NCBI RefSeq assembly: GCF_011761185.1
Contig: NZ_JAAOYM010000001.1
Coordinates: 4,650,001 to 4,714,000, forward strand
Length of the DNA: 64,000 nt
Direction of reading: 5' to 3'
Origin: Saccharomonospora amisosensis
GTDB lineage: Bacteria > Actinomycetota > Actinomycetes > Mycobacteriales > Pseudonocardiaceae
The notes below the pieces were generated by a model that was given only the letters and a program-made list of their open reading frames with translations, was not told the origin of the DNA and searched no databases. Shown here piece after piece: positions 53,954 to 62,643 of the stretch. Positions within the stretch are counted from its first letter, which is position 1. Every line of letters starts with the position of its first letter. Both the position numbers and the translations under genes were made by a program.

Positions 53954-54796
53954 ATGGGTCACGTGGCTGAGCAGCGATCCGACGGACGGCACGATCCCGA
54001 ACCGCGGGCAGGCGCCGAGGTGGGGCCCGCCGAGGAGGCCGCGCCGCAGCACGCCGACCAGGAACAACTGCGCCAGTTCGAGCAGTTTCAGCAGTTCCAG
54101 GAGTTCCTGCGATTCCAGGAAGCGCAGCGGCAGGCAGGCACCGAGCTCACCCGTGGCGGGCAGCCGCAACCCGTGCCCACGGTGACCCGGGACCTCGTCC
54201 CCGCGCCTCCGTCGACCGGCAGCAAGGTTCCCGGCTGGCTGCGCTGGCTCGGCAAGAAGCTGCTCGGCTGGCTGATCTTCTTCATCCTGCTCGCCATCGC
54301 ACTGACGTGGGCGTACAACTACTTCCTCGGCGGAGGTGACGACAACAGCAGCGAGTCGGCAGCCAAGATGGGTGGCGGTACCTACAAGACCAACGAGCTG
54401 TTCTCCAAGGAGCCGTACGCCGCGGTCAGGCAGCTGTACTCCAAGATCGCGGAAGGCCGTGCCGACCTCGCGTGTGGATACTTCGACAACGAACGGCGGG
54501 CCGTCCAACAGCGGTTCGCGCAGGATTTGGGTTATCGCGACTGCCAAGAAGCAGTGAACGAACTCAGCAAGCAGGTCACACACGTCACGAACTACTCGCG
54601 TTCCATCCACCCTCGGCGTTACGACGCCAACGCCACCAGCCTGCGAATCGACTCCTGTGACTTCGACGTCGAGGGCGGGCCTGCGCTTGGGGTCTTCACC
54701 GTCACCCAGGTCGAGCTCGGCCAGTGGCTGATCACCGGCCACGAGCCGGGACCGGCCACCTGCCCAAAGCCGACACCGGCGACGACTGGCAACTGA
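53954..54796 (+). CDS. Membrane protein of unknown function with Gln/Phe-rich helix
   Basis: 280 residues from an ATG; a GTG three codons later is the alternative start. A cytoplasmic region carries an unusual QFEQFQQFQEFLRFQEAQRQ stretch (about residues 40-60), probably an amphipathic or coiled helix. One membrane helix follows (LLGWLIFFILLAIALTWAYN), then an extracellular domain of about 150 residues with four cysteines (ACGYF, RDCQE, DSCDF and ATCPK). I do not recognise the family. It is convergent with rplA and shares a terminator hairpin with it. Confidence 0.8.
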   Translation: MGHVAEQRSDGRHDPEPRAGAEVGPAEEAAPQHADQEQLRQFEQFQQFQEFLRFQEAQRQAGTELTRGGQPQPVPTVTRDLVPAPPSTGSKVPGWLRWLGKKLLGWLIFFILLAIALTWAYNYFLGGGDDNSSESAAKMGGGTYKTNELFSKEPYAAVRQLYSKIAEGRADLACGYFDNERRAVQQRFAQDLGYRDCQEAVNELSKQVTHVTNYSRSIHPRRYDANATSLRIDSCDFDVEGGPALGVFTVTQVELGQWLITGHEPGPATCPKPTPATTGN

Positions 54797-54800
54797 CACG

Positions 54801-54837
54801 CAAGGGACGGCCGTCCGAGCAGGACGGCCGCCCCTTG
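54801..54837. terminator. Bidirectional terminator between the membrane-protein gene and rplA
   Basis: CAAGGGACGGCCGTCC pairs with GGACGGCCGCCCCTTG around a five-base loop with one mismatch. It lies 4 bases after the plus-strand stop and 12 bases after the rplA stop, serving either strand. Confidence 0.7.
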
Positions 54838-54848
54838 TTCAGTACGGT

Positions 54849-55568
54849 TCAGGCCGCGGCTTCCTCGGTGAGGAGGTTGCGCGTGCGTGCCGGGTCGACC
54901 GGAATACCGGGGCCCATCGTCGTCGAGAAGGTCACCTTCTTCAGGTAACGGCCCTTCGCGGCGGCGGGCTTGGCCCTGAGCACCTCGTCGAGCACCGCGG
55001 CGTAGTTCTCCACCAGCTTCTCGAGGTCGAACGACGTCTTGCCGATGACCAGGTGCAGGTTGGCCTGCTTGTCAACGCGGAAGCTGATCTTCCCGCCCTT
55101 GATGTCGGTGACGGCCTTGCCGACGGCCGGCGTCACGGTGCCGGTCTTCGGGTTCGGCATCAGGCCACGAGGGCCGAGTATGCGGGCAACCCGCCCCACC
55201 TTCGCCATCTGGTCCGGCGTCGCGATCGCGGCGTCGAAGTCGAGCCAGCCACCCTGGATGCGCTCGATCAAGTCGTCGGACCCGACCGCGTCCGCGCCCG
55301 CCGCCTCGGCCTCGGCGGCCTTGTCACCGGTGGCGAAGACGACGACGCGGACGGTCTTTCCCGTTCCGTGCGGCAGGTTCACGGTGCCGCGGACCATCTG
55401 GTCGGCCTTGCGGGGGTCGACGCCGAGCCGCATCGCCACCTCGACGGTGGCGTCCATCTTGATCTTGGAGGTCTCCTTGGCGAGCTTGGCGGCCTCGAGC
55501 GGCGTGTACAGCCGATCGCGGTCGACCAGCTCCGCGGCCTGGCGGTAAGCCTTGCTGCGCTTGGTCAT
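54849..55568 (-). CDS. rplA: 50S ribosomal protein L1
   Basis: 239 residues. L1 forms the mobile stalk near the E site. Blocks: [20 protein letters not shown] and [20 protein letters not shown]. It follows rplK by 83 bases and is the last gene of the secE-nusG-rplK-rplA unit. Confidence 0.98.
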   Translation of the reverse strand: MTKRSKAYRQAAELVDRDRLYTPLEAAKLAKETSKIKMDATVEVAMRLGVDPRKADQMVRGTVNLPHGTGKTVRVVVFATGDKAAEAEAAGADAVGSDDLIERIQGGWLDFDAAIATPDQMAKVGRVARILGPRGLMPNPKTGTVTPAVGKAVTDIKGGKISFRVDKQANLHLVIGKTSFDLEKLVENYAAVLDEVLRAKPAAAKGRYLKKVTFSTTMGPGIPVDPARTRNLLTEEAAA

Positions 55569-55651
55569 GCTCTGTCCTTACGAGTCGAAGTGGATCAGTT
55601 GTGGTACGGGTCAGCGCGTGGCCCTTCCACCTGCGGCGGAGTGCCGCGAGA

Positions 55652-56083
55652 TCATTCGATGGTGATACCCATCGAACGGGCGGTACCGGCGATGATCTTG
55701 GCGGCCTGGTCCGGGTCGTTGGCGTTCAGATCGCTCTTCTTCGTTTCGGCGATCTCGCGGATCTGATCCCAGGTTACTTTGCCGATCTTGCTCTTGTGCG
55801 GCTCGCCGCTGCCCTTCTCCACGCCCGCGGCCTTCAGCAGCAACTTGGCCGCCGGTGGGGTCTTGAGCTTGAAGTCGAACGAGCGGTCCTCGAACACGGA
55901 GATCTCGACCGGCACGACGTTGCCACGCTGCGACTCCGTCGCCGCGTTGTACGCCTTGCAGAACTCCATGATGTTGACGCCGTGCTGACCCAACGCGGGG
56001 CCAACCGGCGGAGCCGGGTTCGCGGCACCCGCCTGGATCTGCAGCTTGATGATCGCTGCGAGCTTCTTCTTCTTGGGTGGCAT
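55652..56083 (-). CDS. rplK: 50S ribosomal protein L11
   Basis: 143 residues from the ATG at 56083 ([20 protein letters not shown]). A frame nine codons longer is less like L11. The proline-rich hinge ([20 protein letters not shown]) and the C-terminal rRNA-binding domain are intact. L11 is the target region of thiostrepton-type antibiotics and part of the stringent-response switch. Confidence 0.97.
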   Translation of the reverse strand: MPPKKKKLAAIIKLQIQAGAANPAPPVGPALGQHGVNIMEFCKAYNAATESQRGNVVPVEISVFEDRSFDFKLKTPPAAKLLLKAAGVEKGSGEPHKSKIGKVTWDQIREIAETKKSDLNANDPDQAAKIIAGTARSMGITIE

Positions 56084-56160
56084 TCTTCGTTCCTGTTCAG
56101 TGTCGCTCACCCTCGGGCTCCTGCCGTGCCCCGAGGTCCTTCCGGTCGGCTCAGCGACCG

Positions 56161-57499
<1,339 letters not shown>

Positions 57500-57533
57500 G
57501 AGCTACTCCTCCGCTCCACCTGACACGTCAACG

Positions 57534-57606
<73 letters not shown>

Positions 57607-57799
57607 TCGAGCGAGCGAACCCGCTCTTCAGGACGCACTCCACCCACCCCACATTAGCTGCGGGGCCGGTGCCGTGCGTTCCAAGTCCGGCAGTCTACGG
57701 CAAGCCCGATGACGGGTCGCAACCGCGCCCGGTACAACCGGTACAGATGCTGTCGAGGGCGGCATCCGAGTCTTCGCGCGACCGTGAAAAAATGCCGGT

Positions 57800-59032
57800 A
57801 TGGCCACGTCCGAGAGTACCGCCACCAGTCCTCGTTCCCGGGTGTCCGCCCGTATCGCGGGTATCACGCCCTCCGCCACGCTCGCTGTCGACGCGAAGGC
57901 GAAAGCCCTCAAGGCGGAGGGACGACCGGTGATCGGCTTCGGCGCGGGCCAGCCCGACTTCCCTACCCCCGACTACATCGTCGAGGCCGCTGCCGCCGCC
58001 GTGCACGAGCGCGTCAACCACGGCTACACCGCCGCGGCGGGGCTGCCCGAACTGCGTGAGGCCATCGCCGCCAAGACGCTGCGGGATTCCGGATTCGAGT
58101 GCGACGCCTCGCAGGTACTGGTCACCAACGGCGGCAAGCAGGCCGTCTATTCCGCGTTCGCCACGCTGCTCGACCCCGGCGACGAGGTGTTGCTGCTGGC
58201 GCCGTACTGGACGACCTACCCGGAGTCGATCACTCTGGCGGGCGGCGTGCCGGTGCAGGTCACCGCCGACGACTCGACCGACTACCTGGTCGGCGTCGAG
58301 CAACTGGAGGCGGCACGCACCGAACGGACGAAGGTGCTGCTGTTCAACTCGCCGTCCAACCCCACCGGCTCCGTCTATCCGAGGGAGCAGGTGGAGGCCA
58401 TCGGCCGCTGGGCTGCCGAGCACGGCATCTGGGTGGTCACCGACGAGATCTACGAGCACCTCGTCTACGACGGCGTCACGGCCGAGTCGATGCCGGTGGT
58501 GGTACCCGAACTCGCCGACCAGACGCTGATCCTCAACGGTGTCGCGAAGACGTACTCGATGACCGGCTGGCGCGTCGGCTGGATCGTCGGACCGCAGGAC
58601 GTGATCAAGGCGGCGGCCAGCTTCCAGTCCCATCTGTGCGGCAACGTCGCCAACGTGTCGCAGCGGGCGGCACTCGCGGCCGTGGCAGGCCCACTCGACG
58701 CCGTCGAGCGGATGCGCGCCTCGTTCGACGTTCGCCGTAAGAAGATCGTCTCGATGCTCTCGGAGATCCCCGGCGTGCACTGCCCGACTCCGCAGGGCGC
58801 GTTCTACGCCTACCCCTCGGTGAAGGCTCTGCTCGGCAAGGAGATCCGGGGCGAGCGGCCAGCCGATACGGTTGCGCTGGCCGACCTCATCCTGCGGGAG
58901 GCCGAGGTCGCGATCGTCCCGGGTGAGGCGTTCGGCACGCCCGGCTACTTCCGCTTCTCCTACGCCCTGGCCGAGGAGGATCTGGTTGAAGGCGTGAGCC
59001 GGGTCGCGAACCTGCTGTCCGAGGCACGCTGA
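57800..59032 (+). CDS. aspC: Aspartate aminotransferase (class I PLP enzyme)
   Basis: 410 residues. PLP-dependent transamination of aspartate and 2-oxoglutarate. The PLP lysine is in [16 protein letters not shown], the substrate-binding part in [15 protein letters not shown], and the PLP aspartate in [13 protein letters not shown]. The N-terminal [18 protein letters not shown] is typical of the Ib subgroup. The gene lies in the gap between trpT (divergent) and an SGNH lipoprotein gene. A related prephenate or other amino-acid aminotransferase is the alternative. Confidence 0.93.
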   Translation: MATSESTATSPRSRVSARIAGITPSATLAVDAKAKALKAEGRPVIGFGAGQPDFPTPDYIVEAAAAAVHERVNHGYTAAAGLPELREAIAAKTLRDSGFECDASQVLVTNGGKQAVYSAFATLLDPGDEVLLLAPYWTTYPESITLAGGVPVQVTADDSTDYLVGVEQLEAARTERTKVLLFNSPSNPTGSVYPREQVEAIGRWAAEHGIWVVTDEIYEHLVYDGVTAESMPVVVPELADQTLILNGVAKTYSMTGWRVGWIVGPQDVIKAAASFQSHLCGNVANVSQRAALAAVAGPLDAVERMRASFDVRRKKIVSMLSEIPGVHCPTPQGAFYAYPSVKALLGKEIRGERPADTVALADLILREAEVAIVPGEAFGTPGYFRFSYALAEEDLVEGVSRVANLLSEAR

Positions 59033-59047
59033 CCGACGCTCGCGTAG

Positions 59048-59073
59048 GCCCCGGGGTCGGATGACCTCGGGGC
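59048..59073 (+). terminator. Terminator of the aminotransferase gene
   Basis: GCCCCGGGGTC pairs with GACCTCGGGGC (11 bp with one G-T) around a four-base loop, followed by TCTTCGT. It lies 15 bases after the aminotransferase stop. Confidence 0.7.
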
Positions 59074-59159
59074 TCTTCGTATTGCCGAGCCCACGGCGGG
59101 GTTGCTCGACGACCTCGTCCGGTGAGCTCAGGCCTAGCGAACCTGATACAACCAACACG

Positions 59160-60011
59160 ATGGGCAGGAAGGGTCTCGGTATAGCCGTCGCCGTGCTGAT
59201 GCTCGTGACCGCATGCGGGCAGCAACCGGATTCACAGCAGCGACCGCAGCACTACGTCGCGCTCGGTGACTCCTACACTTCGGCTCCCGGTACCGGCGAA
59301 TCGGTCGGTTCACCGCCCGGTTGCGACCGGTCCCGCAACAACTATCCACGGCTCGTCGCCGCCGAGTTGAGCGCCGAACGCTTCACCGATGCAAGCTGCA
59401 GCGGGGCCACCACGCGCGACATCACCCGACCGCAGCAAACCCCGGACGGCACCAATCCCCCGCAACTGAACGCGGTCCGACCCGAAACGACACTGGTCAC
59501 GATCGGTATCGGGGGCAACGATGTCGGCCTCGTGGCGCTGGCGGGCGAATGCGCGGCGAACCAGGGCACGCGGTCGTGCCAGCGGCGACTGGCCGAGGGC
59601 GGAATCGACGAGTTGGCCGCCAGGATCGAAAGCGCGGGCGAAGCGGTTGGACAGGTGCTCGCGCGAATCAACGCGAAAGCTCCCGACGCGCGCGTCGTGG
59701 TGGTTGGCTACCCGACGATCCTGCCCGCCGACCCAGCGGTTTGCCCGCCCGAACTCCCTTACGCGGACGAGGACATCGCCTACCTGCGCCGGGGACTTCA
59801 GCGACTCAACACGGTGCTTGCCGAACAGGCACGCCAACACGGGGCAGAGTTCGCAGACACGGCGAAGGCGAGCGTGGGCCACGGGATGTGTGCGCCGCCG
59901 GACTCGCGCTGGGTGGAGGGTCCGCGTTCCACGACGGGTGCCGCACCGCTGCACCCGAACGCGCGCGGTGAGCGTTCGATGGCCAGTGCCGTCGTGCGTG
60001 AGCTCAGTTGA
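59160..60011 (+). CDS. SGNH/GDSL-hydrolase lipoprotein
   Basis: 283 residues from the ATG at 59160. A signal peptide ends in a lipobox (LVTAC), so it is a membrane-anchored lipoprotein. SGNH blocks: the Ser in ALGDSYTSAPGTG, Gly in CSGATTRD, Asn in GIGGNDVG and His in PLHPNARG. The Asp usually three residues before this His is not obvious, as in some Streptomyces esterases. Six cysteines suggest disulphides. It would act on ester-linked envelope lipids or sugars. Its last bases overlap hadB on the opposite strand by eight. Confidence 0.9.
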   Translation: MGRKGLGIAVAVLMLVTACGQQPDSQQRPQHYVALGDSYTSAPGTGESVGSPPGCDRSRNNYPRLVAAELSAERFTDASCSGATTRDITRPQQTPDGTNPPQLNAVRPETTLVTIGIGGNDVGLVALAGECAANQGTRSCQRRLAEGGIDELAARIESAGEAVGQVLARINAKAPDARVVVVGYPTILPADPAVCPPELPYADEDIAYLRRGLQRLNTVLAEQARQHGAEFADTAKASVGHGMCAPPDSRWVEGPRSTTGAAPLHPNARGERSMASAVVRELS

Positions 60012-60417
60012 TCCGCACCACAGCCTGAGCCTTACCCAGCACGGTCTTGCCTTCGAACTTGGCGGTGATGTCGATGCGCGCGGTGCAGTCGTCACGGATT
60101 TCGCGGACCTTGCCGGTGAACTCCACGAGGGCGCCGGTGTCGTCGGAGACGACGACCGGCCGGGTGAAGCGAACGCCGTACTCCACGACCCGTCCCGGGT
60201 CGCCTAGCCAGTCGGTGACCATGCGCCCGCCGAGTGCCATCGTGAGCATGCCGTGCGCGATGACGTCCGGCAGCCCGACACTCTTGGCGAAGCGTTCGTT
60301 CCAGTGGATCGGGTTGAAGTCCAGCGACGCACCCGCGTAGCGCACGAGCTGCTCCCTCGTGACCTGCACACTCAGCGCGGGCAACTCGTCACCGGTTTGG
60401 GGCCTCGGCAGGGTCAT
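60004..60417 (-). CDS. hadB: MaoC-type dehydratase, HadB-like
   Basis: 137 residues from the ATG at 60417. The hydratase-2 motif of the hot-dog fold, with the catalytic Asp and His, is visible in YAGASLDFNPIHWNERFAKS. HadB is the catalytic subunit of the (3R)-hydroxyacyl-ACP dehydratase of FAS-II-type elongation. It follows hadA by four bases. No hadC follows, unlike in mycobacteria. Confidence 0.9.
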   Translation of the reverse strand: MTLPRPQTGDELPALSVQVTREQLVRYAGASLDFNPIHWNERFAKSVGLPDVIAHGMLTMALGGRMVTDWLGDPGRVVEYGVRFTRPVVVSDDTGALVEFTGKVREIRDDCTARIDITAKFEGKTVLGKAQAVVRIN

Positions 60418-60421
60418 TGCC

Positions 60422-60865
60422 TCACTCTCCCCGGACAACGAGCTGGGCGTGGGTGGTGGAGACCGGCTCGTCGGCCACCGTGCTGATGTCGGCGCGGACG
60501 TTGAGGAAGTCGTTTCCCGCGCGGGTGAAGATGTCGGCGATGTGGGTGGTCAGCCGCAACTCGTCGCCTGCGTGGACCGGCCGGTGGTGGGTGAAACGCT
60601 GGTCGCCGTGCACCATCCGGGAATAGTCCAGTCCCAGCTCCGGGTCGGCGACGATGGCGTTGATCGAGGCCAGGTTGATGATCGTCAGGAACGTGGGCGG
60701 TGCGATCACGTCCGGATACCCCGCAGCCTTGGCGGCTTCCGGGTCTCGGTAGAGCGGGTCGGGATCACCGATGGCGTCGGCGAACTCAGCGATCTTCGCG
60801 CGGCTGACCTCGTAGGTGCTCGTAGGCGGGTAGGTACGCCCGATGAAGGAGGGGTCCAGTGGCAC
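60422..60865 (-). CDS. hadA: MaoC-type dehydratase subunit, HadA-like
   Basis: 147 residues from the GTG at 60865 (VPLDPSFIGRTYPPTSTYEV); longer frames read into the neighbouring terminator. It has the hot-dog FAS1-like fold (MVHGDQRFTHHRPVHAGDEL) but lacks the catalytic Asp-His motif of HadB, as expected for the substrate-holding subunit. HadA and HadB would form one heterodimer. The place next to rpmG matches Mycobacterium. Confidence 0.9.
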   Translation of the reverse strand: MPLDPSFIGRTYPPTSTYEVSRAKIAEFADAIGDPDPLYRDPEAAKAAGYPDVIAPPTFLTIINLASINAIVADPELGLDYSRMVHGDQRFTHHRPVHAGDELRLTTHIADIFTRAGNDFLNVRADISTVADEPVSTTHAQLVVRGE

Positions 60866-60898
60866 GCGCCGCAGGTTACCGCCTCCGCCGCGCGGCAC

Positions 60899-60933
60899 GG
60901 TCGGGCGGCGCGGGTGAGCGGCGCCGCCCGACC
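60899..60933 (-). terminator. Terminator of the S1 protease gene
   Basis: GGTCGGGCGGCGC pairs exactly with GCGCCGCCCGACC (13 bp) around a nine-base loop, 24 bases after the protease stop and 34 bases before hadA. It would isolate hadA-hadB from the protease transcript. Confidence 0.65.
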
Positions 60934-60956
60934 ATCGCGATCGGAGGCGCACCGGG

Positions 60957-62048
60957 TCAGTTCAGCGAGACCCCGTAGGCGTTGAGCGCCTCCACCACCG
61001 GCTGGAAGAAGGAGCTACCGCCGCCCATGCCGGATGTGATGCCGAGCGCGGTGCTTCCCGCGAAGAGCGCACCGCCGGAGTCACCGGAGTTCACCGAAGC
61101 CGATGTCTGGATCAGCTGGTGAACGGCGCCCTGCGAGTAGTTGACCGTCACGTTGGTGGCCTGCACGACGCCGCAGGTCAATCCCGTGGTGCTGCCGCTC
61201 TTGCAGATCCGTTGCCCGACAGTGGCGTTGCCCGCCGAGTTGATGGCCTGGGTGGAGCCGTCCCACAGCGTGACCGCACCGGGACCGCTTCCGGTGTCGT
61301 TGCGGATCAGGCCGTAGTCGTTGCCGGGGAAGCTGGCCGCAACCGAAGGGCCGACGTTCCACTGCGACACCGCGCCCGTGCAGTGGCCCGCGTCGACGAT
61401 GTAGAGCTGGCCACCGGAGTTGACGTTGAACCCGGCCGAACACCGGCTGCCTCCGCCCGTGATGGCCTCGCCGCCGTAGATGGCCTTGTGCAGACCACCC
61501 GTAGCGTGCTCCACGCGCACCGCGTCACCGAAGCGGGCGGCCGCCGCGAGCAGGTCGGCGGCCGCGGCGTCGTCGGCTTCCTCGGCCACGGTGAGCACCA
61601 CCTGGTTGGCCTCGGGATCGACGGCGATGGCGGTGTGGGCCACGGCGGGCACCGCCTCGAGTGCCTCACGTGCGGACCGCAACTCGGCGGCCGAGTAGTC
61701 GACCACGCGAGCGGCGACGCCGGACGGGGCGAGTTCGGCCGCGGTGGCCTCGTCGAGGACGTTGACGACGGGCTTTCCCGAGTCGTCGAGGTAGCCTCCC
61801 GCCTGCCGGTCGCCTAGCTGGTCGAGGGCGCCGTTCAGCGTCTCGACACTGTCGGACTGGACGCGCAGGACCTCCTCGGCCGCGGCAGGCGTGATGCCCT
61901 CCGTCGAGGCGATCTCGGCGACCGCGGCCTGCTGCACGTCACTGGAGTAGCCCTCAATACTCGTGGCGGAGGCGACGGTTGGGGTGAGCAGACCGAGCGC
62001 GAGCGCACTGGCCGCAAGGGTTATCGCGGATCTCGACACTGTTCTCAT
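60957..62048 (-). CDS. Secreted chymotrypsin-like (S1) serine protease, alpha-lytic/streptogrisin type
   Basis: 363 residues from the ATG at 62048, with GAAAGTGAG upstream. A signal peptide is followed by a pro-region of about 150 residues and the mature protease. The catalytic triad regions are DAGHC (His), GNDYGLI (Asp) and NSGDSGGALF (Ser). Paired cysteines near the His (CSAG and GHC) and later (ICKS and TCGV) fit disulphides. Pro-domains of this family act as folding chaperones. It sits between rpmG and hadA and so interrupts the order seen in mycobacteria. Confidence 0.94.
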   Translation of the reverse strand: MRTVSRSAITLAASALALGLLTPTVASATSIEGYSSDVQQAAVAEIASTEGITPAAAEEVLRVQSDSVETLNGALDQLGDRQAGGYLDDSGKPVVNVLDEATAAELAPSGVAARVVDYSAAELRSAREALEAVPAVAHTAIAVDPEANQVVLTVAEEADDAAAADLLAAAARFGDAVRVEHATGGLHKAIYGGEAITGGGSRCSAGFNVNSGGQLYIVDAGHCTGAVSQWNVGPSVAASFPGNDYGLIRNDTGSGPGAVTLWDGSTQAINSAGNATVGQRICKSGSTTGLTCGVVQATNVTVNYSQGAVHQLIQTSASVNSGDSGGALFAGSTALGITSGMGGGSSFFQPVVEALNAYGVSLN

Positions 62049-62165
62049 ACGGCAACTCACTTTCGCAGGGGAAACCGGTTGGTCTCACCCGACAGAGTGA
62101 TCTCCGTTACTCAGTGCCGGTAGCTACGATCGTTGGGATTTTTCCAACAGCATGGCCAGACACAA

Positions 62166-62197
62166 CGAAGCCGCCCCCGATCATGGGGGCGGCTTCG
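62166..62197 (-). terminator. Terminator of rpmG
   Basis: CGAAGCCGCCCCC pairs perfectly with GGGGGCGGCTTCG (13 bp) around a six-base loop, followed on the minus strand by TTGTGT. It lies 15 bases after rpmG. Confidence 0.75.
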
Positions 62198-62211
62198 TCG
62201 AACTCGTGGCG

Positions 62212-62376
62212 TCAGCGCGTCTCTTTGTGCACCCTGTGGGTTCCGCAGTTCGGGCAGAACTTCTTCATCTCCAGGCGATCCGGGTCGTTACGCTTGTTCT
62301 TCCTGGTGATGTAGTTGCGGTGCTTGCACTCCTCGCACGCCAGCGTGATCTTCGGTCGCACGTCGGTGGCAGCCAC
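62212..62376 (-). CDS. rpmG: 50S ribosomal protein L33
   Basis: 54 residues from a GTG at 62376 with AAGGAG upstream: [20 protein letters not shown] through [17 protein letters not shown]. The two C-x2-C pairs make it the zinc-binding form. The order tRNA-Thr, tRNA-Met, rpmG, (protease), hadA, hadB resembles the mycobacterial rpmG2-hadABC locus. Confidence 0.95.
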   Translation of the reverse strand: MAATDVRPKITLACEECKHRNYITRKNKRNDPDRLEMKKFCPNCGTHRVHKETR

Positions 62377-62407
62377 AACGGCTCCTTACTCTCTCATCGA
62401 AACAGCG

Positions 62408-62480
62408 TAGCGGTGGCCGGACTCGAACCGGCGACACAGCGATTATGAGCCGCTTGCTCTACCGACTGAGCTACACCGCC
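62408..62480 (-). tRNA. tRNA-Met (anticodon CAT)
   Basis: Read from the minus strand: acceptor GGCGGTG pairs with CACCGCT, D arm GCTCAGTCGGTAGAGC, anticodon CAT in GGCTCATAATCG, T arm GGTTCGAGTCC. The first acceptor pair is G-T, so it is an elongator rather than an initiator tRNA. CCA is not encoded. Confidence 0.95.
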
Positions 62481-62494
62481 TCATACAGACACCG

Positions 62495-62567
62495 AGCCCC
62501 TTTACGGAATCGAACCGTAGACCTTCTCCTTACCATGGAGATGCTCTGCCGACTGAGCTAAAGGGGC
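62495..62567 (-). tRNA. tRNA-Thr (anticodon GGT)
   Basis: Read from the minus strand: acceptor GCCCCTT pairs with AAGGGGC, D arm GCTCAGTCGGCAGAGC, anticodon GGT in the loop ATGGTAA between TCTCC and GGAGA, T arm GGTTCGATTCC. CCA is not encoded. It lies 14 bases from tRNA-Met and is transcribed before it. Confidence 0.96.
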
Positions 62568-62643
62568 CTGCTCAACGAGCCTGGAAAAAGAGTACATGAG
62601 CCGCCTTCGTGCCCGACAGCCGGGGGTCGTGGCCGGGCGAACG

